Below are positions 52,390-61,313 of a stretch of DNA of 64,000 nucleotides, one piece after another. The stretch comes from an uncultured Lachnospiraceae bacterium (lineage in GTDB: Bacteria; Bacillota; Clostridia; Lachnospirales; Lachnospiraceae), in assembly GCA_947177445.1 (NCBI GenBank), contig CAMWUL010000006.1:18486-82485 (forward strand). The letters are read 5' to 3'. The notes under the pieces were generated by a model that was not told the DNA's origin, ran no database searches, and worked only from the letters and a program-made list of their open reading frames with translations. Position 1 is the first letter of the stretch, and the number at the start of each line of letters is the position of its first letter. The position numbers and the translations under genes are program-made.

Positions 52390-52417
52390 AGCAGTCGGTG
52401 TAAAGCCGGCTGCTTTT
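52390..52417 (+). terminator. Terminator after the Spo0A-domain gene
   Basis: AGCAGTCGG pairs with CCGGCTGCT around a 7-base loop, followed by TTTGCTTG. Confidence 0.7.
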
Positions 52418-52528
52418 GCTTGTAAGCATTTTCCAAATGTGCTAAAATGAATCCAATCACAGGCTATGTGATGATTGTATTATGTTTTTGTTAAGCTATA
52501 TCAGGGAGACTGACAGAAAGGAAACAGA

Positions 52529-53437
52529 ATGCGGAAGGATAACTCATGGGCAGACAGACTGCTGACAGGGGAGATATTGCTCATCGGAACTGCACAGATC
52601 GCCCACCTGTGGGGAGTGTTTCTGCACAGGCCATTTTCGGAGTGTGTATTGGTATTTATTGTGCTGGCGGCAGTTCTGCTGGCCGGAGCGGGGGGATTGG
52701 CGGCTGTAAGGCTTCGCAGAGAGGGCCGCAGCTGGGAGCTTCCGGATAAAAGCATCCTGGCGGGAAACCATGGAGAACGGTTTCTTTTATTGATTCTTGG
52801 CTTCTTGATTATAGGGCAGATTATTTATATAGCCGCGGGAAGCAGCGCTTATCGTCAGGGGGATATGACTGTGGAGACCGTGGGAAGCTTTCTTCAAAGC
52901 AATGGAATCTATCAGGTAAATCCCTTGACGGGAGGGGCCTATCGGGAAGGAATTCCCTTGCGGCTGAAAATTTTGTGCCTGCCTACGCTGTATGGCGCAA
53001 TATGCAGTATTTTTCGGATGGATCCGCGTCAGGCGGTCTGGCAGGTCGTTCCGGTGATAACCCTGATCAGCTGTTATGCGGCGTACAGCTGTCTGGGAAG
53101 GTGTCTTTTTCCTGAAAGCAGAAAAAAGCGCCTTACCTTTCTCATTGCGGCTGGCTGTCTGCTTTGGGCAGGAAGCTATGTTTATGGGATGGACGGATTT
53201 GGGGTATTATACAGTGGATGGAGGGGACTGACCATCCGCAATTGCGTGATTTTGCCGTATTTGCTTTCCCTTTGTCTCAGGAAAAAATGGTTTTCGATGC
53301 TTATGTGTGTGGCGGCGGAAGCGTGCATTGTCTGGACTCTTTACGGTCTGGGAGCGGGCGCGGCGGTTTCTCTGGGGATGACGGGAATCGGATTCCTTCT
53401 CCGGCACAGAGTGAAACGATCCGGAGAAGGAATATAG
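52529..53437 (+). CDS. Membrane protein of exopolysaccharide locus (DUF6077-like, N-terminal part)
   Basis: A 302-residue polytopic membrane protein with about seven helices. It has GDMTVETVGSFLQSNGIYQV and NPLTGGAYREGIPLR in an extracytoplasmic loop, resembling DUF6077 proteins of clostridial glycan loci. It ends in a TAG after a basic stretch (RHRVKRSGEGI). The same frame stays open beyond the TAG for about 44 codons, and the next gene, 97 bases on, encodes further helices; together they have the size of one DUF6077 protein. It may be the first half of a split gene. AAAGGAAAC lies ahead of the ATG. Confidence 0.6.
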   Translation: MRKDNSWADRLLTGEILLIGTAQIAHLWGVFLHRPFSECVLVFIVLAAVLLAGAGGLAAVRLRREGRSWELPDKSILAGNHGERFLLLILGFLIIGQIIYIAAGSSAYRQGDMTVETVGSFLQSNGIYQVNPLTGGAYREGIPLRLKILCLPTLYGAICSIFRMDPRQAVWQVVPVITLISCYAAYSCLGRCLFPESRKKRLTFLIAAGCLLWAGSYVYGMDGFGVLYSGWRGLTIRNCVILPYLLSLCLRKKWFSMLMCVAAEACIVWTLYGLGAGAAVSLGMTGIGFLLRHRVKRSGEGI

Positions 53438-53534
53438 GAGACAGAACGGTTGGCGGGTCAGGGAAGGACGGAAGAAGGAGACAAGCTGCGGAGGCATTTG
53501 AAGATGCCGCAGGAAACCGGAAGGGAGCCGGAGT

Positions 53535-54368
53535 ATGTGGGAGCTGATGGGAAATGCCTGGAGAGGCTGGCTTGAATTTACAAATAATGGAAAGCTTTGC
53601 GCTCTTTTGCTGGCTTCACTCGTGTTTTTGTGGGTATATTATAAAAGGGCGGAGCAGAAAAATCTGTTGATTTATACGGCAGTGATGACGGGACTTTGCA
53701 TTCTGCCGGTTACAGCTGCAATGCTGATGGTGTATCAGACGAGATTTTATGATTATCAGTGGATATGGAGCATGGTTCCCATGACACTGGTGACGGCGGA
53801 GGCTGCGGCGGTGCTGTTGGGGAAGTACTGGCCTGATTTTCCCGGCTCCGGCTGGAAAAAGGGACTGCCCGTGACATTGCTTTTGCTGGGGATATTGGGG
53901 CTCAGCGGAGGAATGGGGATCAGATCCGGGAATGCAGGGGAAGCCTGGAATCCCAAAGCAGAGGAAAAAGGACGGCTTTGGGCGGAAGAAACTCTGGCGC
54001 TGGTAAAGGAACATTTTCAGGGAAGAGAAATCTATTTGTGGGCGCCCGGAGAGATCATGGAGTATGCCAGAGAGGCGGACAGCGGAATCCGGCTTCTGTA
54101 CGGCAGAAACATGTGGGATCCGTCTTTGAATGCATATTCCTATGATACCTTCTATCAACAGGAGGTATCTATGGCCGTGTGGATGAGCAATGTGCCGGAA
54201 ACAGGGGGAACGGACGGCGGAAGGGACTGCGCCCAGGCTGTGTGTGATGCCGGGGTGAACTGCATTTTGCTGCCGGAGCAGGCGGCGGAGGAAACAGTGG
54301 CCTGCTTTGAGGAGATTTTGGGAATCCGCGCGGAAAAGATTCCGGGATATTATCTGTTGGTCATGTGA
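53535..54368 (+). CDS. Membrane protein, possible second half of the preceding gene
   Basis: A 277-residue protein. Four or five helices (LCALLLASLVFLWVYY, LIYTAVMTGLCILPVTAAM, MVPMTLVTAEAAAVLLG, GLPVTLLLLGILGLSG) are followed by a soluble domain of about 150 residues (GREIYLWAPGEIMEYAREAD, LYGRNMWDPSLNAY, CILLPEQAAEETVACFEEIL). No known function; the pattern is like the outer part of flippase- or GT-C-type glycan proteins. GGGAGCCGGAG precedes the ATG, so it can be translated separately. The stop is 11 bases before a glycosyltransferase start. Confidence 0.6.
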   Translation: MWELMGNAWRGWLEFTNNGKLCALLLASLVFLWVYYKRAEQKNLLIYTAVMTGLCILPVTAAMLMVYQTRFYDYQWIWSMVPMTLVTAEAAAVLLGKYWPDFPGSGWKKGLPVTLLLLGILGLSGGMGIRSGNAGEAWNPKAEEKGRLWAEETLALVKEHFQGREIYLWAPGEIMEYAREADSGIRLLYGRNMWDPSLNAYSYDTFYQQEVSMAVWMSNVPETGGTDGGRDCAQAVCDAGVNCILLPEQAAEETVACFEEILGIRAEKIPGYYLLVM

Positions 54369-54378
54369 GGGTAAGTCT

Positions 54379-55137
54379 GTGAATGAATTAGTGAGTATTA
54401 TTGTACCTGTATATAATGTGGAAGGCCTGATCTGTGAGACCATGGACTGTGTGCTGGCCCAGACATGGCAATGCTGGGAGCTTCTTCTTGTGGAGGATGG
54501 GAGCAGCGACGGCACCATACAGGTGATCAAAATGTATATGGAGGAAAAGGGGGATGAACGCATCCGCCTGATCTGTCAGCCCCGGAATCTGGGGGCGGCC
54601 CGGGCCAGGAACCGGGGACTTTCGGAAGCTTTGGGCCGGTATATTGCCTACCTGGATTCGGATGACCTTTGGGAGCCGGAGAAGCTGGAGAAGGAGCTTG
54701 CCTTCATGAAAGAAACGGGAGCGGCCTTTGTGTTCACCGGCTATGAGTTTGCAGATCAAAACGGACAGGGTACGGGGAAGGTGGTCAGGGTGCCCCGCAC
54801 ATTGACCTATCGGCAGGCGCTGAGTAATACTACGATATTTACTTCGACAGTCATGTTCGATATGGAAAAGACAGGACGGGAGCTGTTGGAGATGCCGCAG
54901 ATCAAAAGTGAGGATACGGCCCTTTGGTGGAAGGTGCTCAGAAGCGGCTATAACGCCTGGGGACTGGATGAAAATCTTGTCAGGTACAGAAGATCCAAGG
55001 GTTCTTTGTCCGCCAACAAGCTGGAAGCGCTCCGTCGGATCTGGAATCTGTACCGCAGGGCAGAGGGGCTGAGCATACCTGTCAGTATGGGACATTTCTG
55101 TCTCTGGGCGGTGAGAGCCGTGAAGAGAAGGGTGTAG
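54379..55137 (+). CDS. GT2 glycosyltransferase
   Basis: A 252-residue GT-A enzyme: LVSIIVPVYNVEGLICETMD, LLVEDGSSDGTIQVI, NLGAARARNRGLSEA, IAYLDSDDLWEPEK (DxD-type) and later QIKSEDTALWWKVLRSG (ED base). The GTG at 54379 gives the canonical N-terminus; an ATG upstream inside the previous gene would add a 24-residue unrelated leader. It is one of several transferases that extend the repeat unit of the exopolysaccharide. Confidence 0.9.
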   Translation: MNELVSIIVPVYNVEGLICETMDCVLAQTWQCWELLLVEDGSSDGTIQVIKMYMEEKGDERIRLICQPRNLGAARARNRGLSEALGRYIAYLDSDDLWEPEKLEKELAFMKETGAAFVFTGYEFADQNGQGTGKVVRVPRTLTYRQALSNTTIFTSTVMFDMEKTGRELLEMPQIKSEDTALWWKVLRSGYNAWGLDENLVRYRRSKGSLSANKLEALRRIWNLYRRAEGLSIPVSMGHFCLWAVRAVKRRV

Positions 55138-55149
55138 GAGGTTTTTTCA

Positions 55150-56763
55150 TTGAAAAAAATTACAAATGAAAGAAGAATCAGAAGCCTGGAGACCTTTAAA
55201 CGCTTGATCAATCTCTCATTGATCGCCGTGTGCCTGGGCGTGGAGGTGGCCATCTTTAATTATCACTGGGCTACCGTGTTTCGTTTCCACGTGGTGGAGG
55301 GCCTTCAGGAATTGTGGGGCAGAGGTACATTTGCGGAGATTGCCTTTTATGCGATTGTGCTGCTGTTTTTGTCCGGTACCTACGGAGGGATGCGCTTAGG
55401 GTATCAGAAAAATGTGGAGGTGGTTTTTTCCCAGTTTTTTTCCACTGCTCTTGCGGACATCGTCATTTATCTGGAGCTTTCCATTATGGCGAGGAAGCTC
55501 TTGGACCCCGGCGCTTTTTTGGTCATGCTGGCGGAACAGACTTTGTTTGCAACCATTTATGTAAATGTTGCCAACCGGATTTACCGGTCCATCTTTCCGC
55601 CCCGGAGGCTTTTGCTGGTATATGGGGACAGGCCTCCCGAGGACATACTGAATAAATTTGCCTCCCGCAGAGACAAATATCGGATCACCCGGTCTATCCA
55701 TGTGAAGGAAGGCACCCTGAACATATGCAGGACAATTTTGGAAACCTACGAGACCAATGAATGCAATGCTGTAGTGCTGGGGGATATTTCCGTGAAAGAC
55801 AGGGCGCCTGTTCTGAAGTTTTGCTACGGACACTCTATTCGGGTATATGTGATGCCGAAAATCACGGATGTGATCATGATGGGAGCCGAGGAGCTGCATG
55901 TATTTGACAGTCCTATGCTTCTTACCAGGGAATACAGTCTGACTATGGAACAGCGCTTTATAAAGAGGCTGGTGGATGTGGCATGCTCTTTGTTTCTATT
56001 GTTAATCGCTTCCCCCTTTATGCTGATAACCGCCGTGGCCATCAAGCTTTATGACGGAGGGCCGGTGCTGTACAAGCAGGTGAGATGTACTCTGAACCAG
56101 AAGGAGTTTTACATTCTGAAATTTCGGAGCATGAGGACCGATGCGGAGAAGGACGGAGTGGCCAGGCTGGCCCAGAAAAACGACAACCGGATCACGCCCA
56201 TCGGAAGCTTTATCAGAAAATGCAGAATCGACGAGCTTCCACAGCTGTTTAATATTTTAAAGGGGGAAATGTCCTTTATCGGCCCCAGGCCGGAGAGGCC
56301 GGAGATTATTGCCCAGTATCTGGAGGTCATGCCGGAATTTGCATTTCGTATGAAGGTGAAGGCCGGGCTGGCAGGCTTTGCTCAGGTGTACGGAAAATAC
56401 AATACCTCTCCCTATGACAAGCTGAAGCTGGATCTTACTTATATAGAGAACTACACTCTGTGGCTGGATCTGAAGCTGATGCTGTTGACGCTGAAGGTAC
56501 TGTTCTGGCCGGACAGCACCGAGGGTGTGGACACGGAGCAGATCACCGCTCTGCAGAACGAAAAACGCAGACAGCAGGAATCCGATTCCGGGCTGGAAGT
56601 GCGGGAAACCGGGAAATGCGCAGGATGGGCGGTGATCGATGGCGGCGGCTCGGAGCCCGGAAAGGCAACGGCGGATAACGGGCCGGGGAAAGGAAGCACG
56701 GGTAAGAACGCAGAAGCCGGAGGGGGAAACGAACACGATGGCGCGGAATCCGGCGGAAGGTAA
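55150..56763 (+). CDS. Polyprenyl-phosphate sugar-1-phosphate transferase (WbaP/EpsE-like)
   Basis: A 537-residue initiating transferase. The N-terminal half has about four membrane helices and a CoA-binding-like domain (RRLLLVYGDRPPEDILNKF). The catalytic domain starts near residue 272 (KRLVDVACSLFLLLIASPF), with YILKFRSMRTDAEKDG, ITPIGSFIRKCRIDELPQLF and MSFIGPRPERPEIIAQYL, where the catalytic Asp-Glu is in RIDELPQ. A 70-residue Gly/Glu/Asp-rich tail is unusual. It puts the first sugar on undecaprenyl phosphate. The TTG start has AGGAGG 8 bases upstream. Confidence 0.92.
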   Translation: MKKITNERRIRSLETFKRLINLSLIAVCLGVEVAIFNYHWATVFRFHVVEGLQELWGRGTFAEIAFYAIVLLFLSGTYGGMRLGYQKNVEVVFSQFFSTALADIVIYLELSIMARKLLDPGAFLVMLAEQTLFATIYVNVANRIYRSIFPPRRLLLVYGDRPPEDILNKFASRRDKYRITRSIHVKEGTLNICRTILETYETNECNAVVLGDISVKDRAPVLKFCYGHSIRVYVMPKITDVIMMGAEELHVFDSPMLLTREYSLTMEQRFIKRLVDVACSLFLLLIASPFMLITAVAIKLYDGGPVLYKQVRCTLNQKEFYILKFRSMRTDAEKDGVARLAQKNDNRITPIGSFIRKCRIDELPQLFNILKGEMSFIGPRPERPEIIAQYLEVMPEFAFRMKVKAGLAGFAQVYGKYNTSPYDKLKLDLTYIENYTLWLDLKLMLLTLKVLFWPDSTEGVDTEQITALQNEKRRQQESDSGLEVRETGKCAGWAVIDGGGSEPGKATADNGPGKGSTGKNAEAGGGNEHDGAESGGR

Positions 56764-56766
56764 GAA

Positions 56767-57933
56767 ATGTCAGGGAGAAATGTGAGGAGACCGCTTATGT
56801 GGGAAGGATATTACGGAAAGGAACCCTTTGATCTGAGATTGACGGTATTCCGCCTGTTCCGGCAGCTGTGGATGGTTCTTGGAGTGACGCTGGCAGGAAC
56901 CCTGCTGTTTGGCGGCGGGTATTTTGTAAAGAATGTGCTGCTGAGAGGGGAAAAGCTGTATAGGGTGACCTCTGTCTACCGGGTGGATTACAATGTTGAA
57001 GATAAGGACGTAAATCAGGTATATATCAACGGGGCCACCTGGAATACCTATGTTCATTCTCAGGAGTTTCTGGACAGGGTGCAGAGCCGTCTGGATCAGG
57101 TTCGTATCCTGATGGACAGCATGACTCTGTATATGGACAACGAGACACTGGCGGAGTATGTGGAGTGCGATCTGGCCACGGATCTGCGGATGCCTTCGGT
57201 TATCGTCACCTCCCCGAATCCCTGGATCAGCGAGTATGTTGCCCGGGCAGTGGAGGCGGTGATGACAGAGGAGTTTCCGGAGTTGATCCGGGAGATCGAT
57301 AAAATCCGGGTGGTGGATCCCGCCGGGGAGGCCCGGGAGGTGATTCCCGATGTCAGGCCGGTCCGGGCCCTTGTTCTCAGCGGGCTGTTGTCCTGCTTTT
57401 TTGCAGTGATTCTCCTGATATTGAAGGAGTTGAATGACGACAGTATCTGGCTGCCGGCAGAGCTGGGGCGAAGATACGGACTGAAGGTTCTGGGAACTGT
57501 GGAGAGCCCGGAGCTTTTGGAAAATATGGGATACTTATTTCAGGGAAAAAAGACGGTGGCGGTCTGTCCGGTTCAGGAGAATGCAGATCCCGGAAGGGCG
57601 GCGGAAGCGCTGGTTGAGATCTGCCGGCAGTCTTCAAAGGAGGAGGCCGGGACGGAAGCAAGCGATATTCAGTGGATCCCGGTACCGTCATTGGTGCTTT
57701 GCCCTGAGAGCTGCCGGATACTGCGGGAAGCGGACGGCATTCTGGCAGTGGTGAAGGCAGGACGCCACAGCGGGCGCCGGCTGGAATATGCGATGGATTT
57801 TCTCAGGCAGCAGGACTGCCAGGTGACTGCAGCCCTTTTATGGGAGGCGGATGAGAAGCTGATCCGTTGGTACTATAAGCTTCCGGGTGCGCAGAGGCAG
57901 AGAACGGATGAGAAGCCTATGTGCGGAGGATGA
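56767..57933 (+). CDS. Wzz/CapA-like chain-length protein fused to a kinase-like domain without P-loop
   Basis: A 388-residue protein with the Wzz plan: a cytoplasmic start, helix 1 at about 37-57 (VLGVTLAGTLLFGGGYF), an extracellular domain and helix 2 near 205 (VLSGLLSCFFAVILLILKE). The C-terminal 170 residues resemble a BY-kinase fold (GRRYGLKVLGTVESPELLEN, DGILAVVKAGRHSGRRLEYA). Where Walker A would lie it has KTVAVCPVQENADPGRAAEA, with no GxGKT. It is likely a catalytically dead kinase partner, so chain-length control may not use tyrosine phosphorylation, or needs another kinase. Confidence 0.75.
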   Translation: MSGRNVRRPLMWEGYYGKEPFDLRLTVFRLFRQLWMVLGVTLAGTLLFGGGYFVKNVLLRGEKLYRVTSVYRVDYNVEDKDVNQVYINGATWNTYVHSQEFLDRVQSRLDQVRILMDSMTLYMDNETLAEYVECDLATDLRMPSVIVTSPNPWISEYVARAVEAVMTEEFPELIREIDKIRVVDPAGEAREVIPDVRPVRALVLSGLLSCFFAVILLILKELNDDSIWLPAELGRRYGLKVLGTVESPELLENMGYLFQGKKTVAVCPVQENADPGRAAEALVEICRQSSKEEAGTEASDIQWIPVPSLVLCPESCRILREADGILAVVKAGRHSGRRLEYAMDFLRQQDCQVTAALLWEADEKLIRWYYKLPGAQRQRTDEKPMCGG

Positions 57934-57979
57934 GCAGGACAGAGGTACCTGCGCAGATATAGCAATATGGAGGGCGGCC

Positions 57980-58768
57980 ATGAAGGTAGAGGTGCTGGCA
58001 TCGGTAATGAATCAGTCCCTTGGAAAAATCACGGAAGAGATGGCATTGGATTCAGAGGCGGTGATCATCAATCAGTGCGGGCAGCTGGGATATGAGGAAG
58101 AGCTGTACCGGGGAAACAGAATACGCTTTTATTCCTTCCCCCACAGGGGGGTGGGGCGCAGCCGCAACGAGGCAATTCTGCGGGCAGAGGGGGATATCTG
58201 TCTTTTTTCCGATGAGGATATTGTGTATGAGCCGGGATATGCGCAGGCCATCCTGGAGGAATTTCAGCGTCAGCCGGATGCAGATATGATACTTTTTAAT
58301 GTCACAATAGAGGAATCGCGCAGGACTTATCATATTACGGACCGGCGACGGGTGCGCTGGTACAATTGCGGCAGGTACGGTGCGGTAAGCTTTGCGGTGC
58401 GCAGGGAAAGTCTGCTGGCATCGGGAGTGACCTTTTCTTTGCTGTTTGGGGGCGGGGCCAGATACAGCAGCGGGGAAGACAGTCTGTTTCTCAAGGAATT
58501 CATGGGCATGGGGTACCGGGTCTATACGGCGCCGGTGACTATCGGGAGAGAAAAGCCCGGGGATTCCACCTGGTTTGAAGGATACAACGAAAAGTTTTTC
58601 CGGGACAGAGGAGTTCTGTACCGGTATTTGTACGGAAGGCTGGCCGGGGCTATGGCAGTGCGGTTTTTAGTGGCCCATAGAGAAAAGCTTTGCGGTGAGA
58701 CCGGCATCCTGCAGGCGTTTTCCTGGATGCGGCAGGGAATCCGGGAGGGCCAAAGAAGGCGCGGGTAA
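57980..58768 (+). CDS. GT2-like glycosyltransferase (N-acetylglucosaminyl/galactosyl type)
   Basis: A 262-residue protein. It starts MKVEVLASVMNQ, and GDICLFSDEDIVYEPGYAQA gives the DxD-like site near residue 75, with GVGRSRNEAILRA before it. SFAVRRESLLASGVTFSLLF and GGGARYSSGEDSLFLKEFMG (ED base) follow, as in GT2 enzymes of clostridial glycan loci. The start at 57980 has GGAGGG upstream; the longer frame overlaps the Wzz-like gene and is unlikely. Confidence 0.8.
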   Translation: MKVEVLASVMNQSLGKITEEMALDSEAVIINQCGQLGYEEELYRGNRIRFYSFPHRGVGRSRNEAILRAEGDICLFSDEDIVYEPGYAQAILEEFQRQPDADMILFNVTIEESRRTYHITDRRRVRWYNCGRYGAVSFAVRRESLLASGVTFSLLFGGGARYSSGEDSLFLKEFMGMGYRVYTAPVTIGREKPGDSTWFEGYNEKFFRDRGVLYRYLYGRLAGAMAVRFLVAHREKLCGETGILQAFSWMRQGIREGQRRRG

Positions 58769-58782
58769 AAGGGAGCGTTTTT

Positions 58783-59916
58783 ATGGAGAAAAGTGCTTTA
58801 GTGTATGTGGGGCTGACGGTGGTCACGGTTTTGCTTGGGATATTTGTGAAAAATACGGAGTTTGTTCCCATGTATATCCGGGGAGGCAGCAGATATGGAG
58901 AAAGACGGGGAGGCACCAGGCAGCAGGCAGCCAACCGGGTGGCGGCGTTTGCGGTGTACTGTCTGCTGGCCGGGGTATCGGCCTGCAGGATTGCGGTGGG
59001 AAATGATTACTGGGTTTACAGGGACAACTTTAAGCTGATTGCCCAGAATCGGCATGTGTCATCAGAAATCGGCTTTAATTTTATTGTAAATTTGTTTCAG
59101 GATCTGTTTGGGTATGACAATTATCTTCCCATTTTTGCCTTTTTTTCTTTGGTAACAGTATTTTTTTATGTAAAGGCCCTGGAGGATCAGGGGAGTTATT
59201 TTGCCTTTTCTCTGTTTCTGCTAATGACAGGTGGTTATTATTTCAACAGCCTGAATTCGGTGCGGTATTATCTGGCGCTGGCGGTGGCTTTGTTTTCCAT
59301 GAAATATGTGCTGCGGGGAGAATACGAAAAATTTCTGCTCTGGGTGTTGGCAGGGGCATTTATTCATAAATCCATTCTTCTGGTGATTCCGGTGTATCTT
59401 GCGGCCCGCTTTCTGGCAGCAGCCAGATTAAAAAAATGGCATTATATTGTGGGAGGGGGATTCCTGTGCAGTCTGATCTTCTGTCAGGGATTGTATCGGG
59501 AAATTATTTTCTTTTTTTATCCTTATTATAGAAATTCTGCTTTTGACAATGGGCATCTTTCCTATGTTAATATTCTGAAATGTATTTGTGTTCTGATCCT
59601 CTGCGCCATCTGCTATAAGCGGAGCCTGAGGGAGGATGTGATGAATCGCTTTTATTTTTTCCTGAATATATTCGGACTCGTGGTTTACTGCTGCGGTTCC
59701 TTTATACCGGAGGTATCCAGGGTGGGGTATTACATGATCATTTCCCAGATATTCCTGCTGCCCAGGCTTCTGGCACAGATGGACAAGGGGTGGCTGAGGC
59801 GGCTGGCTTACGCAGGGGTGGCGGGAGCCTTCGGTATTTATTTTATCCTTTTGCTGAGGGAAATGTACGCGGTGGATATTCGTCTTCTGCCATATTTGAA
59901 CTGGATCTTTAACTGA
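58783..59916 (+). CDS. EpsG/Wzy-like polysaccharide polymerase
   Basis: A 377-residue protein with about ten membrane helices. The EpsG family signature region is seen at CRIAVGNDYWVYRDNFKLIA and SSEIGFNFIVNLFQDLFGYD, then NSLNSVRYYLALAVALFSMK (the family's R-Q/Y-x-hydrophobic segment) and GAFIHKSILLVIPVYL (His). It should join repeat units on the outer face of the membrane. It is 14 bases after the preceding transferase gene and followed by two GT4 genes. Confidence 0.88.
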   Translation: MEKSALVYVGLTVVTVLLGIFVKNTEFVPMYIRGGSRYGERRGGTRQQAANRVAAFAVYCLLAGVSACRIAVGNDYWVYRDNFKLIAQNRHVSSEIGFNFIVNLFQDLFGYDNYLPIFAFFSLVTVFFYVKALEDQGSYFAFSLFLLMTGGYYFNSLNSVRYYLALAVALFSMKYVLRGEYEKFLLWVLAGAFIHKSILLVIPVYLAARFLAAARLKKWHYIVGGGFLCSLIFCQGLYREIIFFFYPYYRNSAFDNGHLSYVNILKCICVLILCAICYKRSLREDVMNRFYFFLNIFGLVVYCCGSFIPEVSRVGYYMIISQIFLLPRLLAQMDKGWLRRLAYAGVAGAFGIYFILLLREMYAVDIRLLPYLNWIFN

Positions 59917-59937
59917 GGAAAGGGCACAGGTTTTTCT

Positions 59938-61275
59938 ATGAAGGTTTTGTGGCTGTGTAATATTATGCTGCCGGCTGCGGCGGCTGTGATGGGATTGGAG
60001 GCATCCAATAAGGAGGGGTGGCTTTCCGGTCTTGCGGAGCGGGTGCTTGGCAAGGGCAGTGAGAACGGGGTTGAACTGGCGGCGGCCTTCCCGGCGCCGG
60101 AGGGGATGCTGGACGGAGAAGAGCTGGCGGTGAAAACGGTGGAAATATTCGGCGGAAAGCTGATCTGCTTTGGCTTTCGGGAGGATACCCGCAGGGCGGA
60201 GGTCTATGACAAGGGCCTGGAACAGCGTCTGGAAAGAATTCTGGAGAGCTTTGGGCCGGATATTGTGCATTGCTTTGGCACGGAATATCCTCATACGCTG
60301 GCCATGTGCCGGGTATTTCCCAGGAAAGACAGGATTTTGATCGGTATCCAGGGGCTTTGCGGAGTATATGCCCACGCATACTTTGCAGATCTGCCTGAAA
60401 GCGCAGTCAGGTCCGTGACCCTTCGTGACATTCTGCGCCGTGACAGCATGATTCGCCAGCAGAAAAAATATGTGCGCCGGGGAGAAGCGGAACAGGAGGC
60501 CGTCAGGCTGGCCGGTCATGTTTCCGGAAGAACCCGGTGGGACAGGCTTTATACAAACCGGTGGAATCCCGATGCTGTCTATCACAGCATGAATGAGACG
60601 CTGAGACATGAGTTTTACCGGGATACCTGGAGCCGGGAGACCTGCGTTCCCCATTCCATTTTTTTAAGTCAGGGGGATTATCCTATCAAGGGGCTGCACT
60701 ATATGCTGAAGGCGCTGCCTGCCATCCGGGAAAAATATCCTGATGTAAAGGTATGGGTGGCCGGAAACAGCCTGGTCCGGTACGGCACTCTGAAGGAAAA
60801 GCTGAAAATATCCGGATATGGAAGGTATCTGCGCAGACTGATAAAAGAGATGAGTCTGGAGAATCAGGTGGGTTTTCTGGGAAGGCTGGACGTGGAACAG
60901 ATGAAGGCGCAGTATTTGAAAAGCAGTCTGTTTGTATGCTGTTCTTCCATAGAAAATTCTCCCAATTCGCTGGGGGAGGCCATGCTGCTGGGAATGCCCT
61001 GCGTCAGCGCCGATGTGGGGGGGATTCCCAGTATTTTTACTCCGGGAGAGGACGGTATTATGTATCAGGGCTTCCGGGATTCCCGGGAGGGCGCCGGGAA
61101 GCTGGAGGCTGTATCCGCCGGATTGGCCCGGGCGGTGCTTGAGATGTGGGACAATGAGGACAGAGCAGAGGAATACGGCAGGTGCGCTCGCCGCCATGCG
61201 CTGAAGACACACGACAGGGAACAGAATTACAAAAGATTGCTGGAAATTTATGGGGAGATGGCGCCGCAGGCCTAA
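59938..61275 (+). CDS. GT4 family glycosyltransferase
   Basis: A 445-residue GT-B enzyme. The N-terminal domain has VLWLCNIMLPAAAAVMGLEA and PDIVHCFGTEYPHTLAMCRV. The donor domain has IFLSQGDYPIKGLHYMLKAL, VWVAGNSLVRYG, VGFLGRLDVEQMKAQYLKSS and the E-x7-E sequence ENSPNSLGEAMLLGMPCVSA with DVGGIPSIF. It is cytoplasmic and uses a nucleotide sugar. The ATG has only a weak ACAGG ahead. The sugar is not readable. Confidence 0.9.
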   Translation: MKVLWLCNIMLPAAAAVMGLEASNKEGWLSGLAERVLGKGSENGVELAAAFPAPEGMLDGEELAVKTVEIFGGKLICFGFREDTRRAEVYDKGLEQRLERILESFGPDIVHCFGTEYPHTLAMCRVFPRKDRILIGIQGLCGVYAHAYFADLPESAVRSVTLRDILRRDSMIRQQKKYVRRGEAEQEAVRLAGHVSGRTRWDRLYTNRWNPDAVYHSMNETLRHEFYRDTWSRETCVPHSIFLSQGDYPIKGLHYMLKALPAIREKYPDVKVWVAGNSLVRYGTLKEKLKISGYGRYLRRLIKEMSLENQVGFLGRLDVEQMKAQYLKSSLFVCCSSIENSPNSLGEAMLLGMPCVSADVGGIPSIFTPGEDGIMYQGFRDSREGAGKLEAVSAGLARAVLEMWDNEDRAEEYGRCARRHALKTHDREQNYKRLLEIYGEMAPQA

Positions 61276-61313
61276 GGGCATGACGCCGGACCGGGAAGGT
61301 ACAGGATTAAAGG

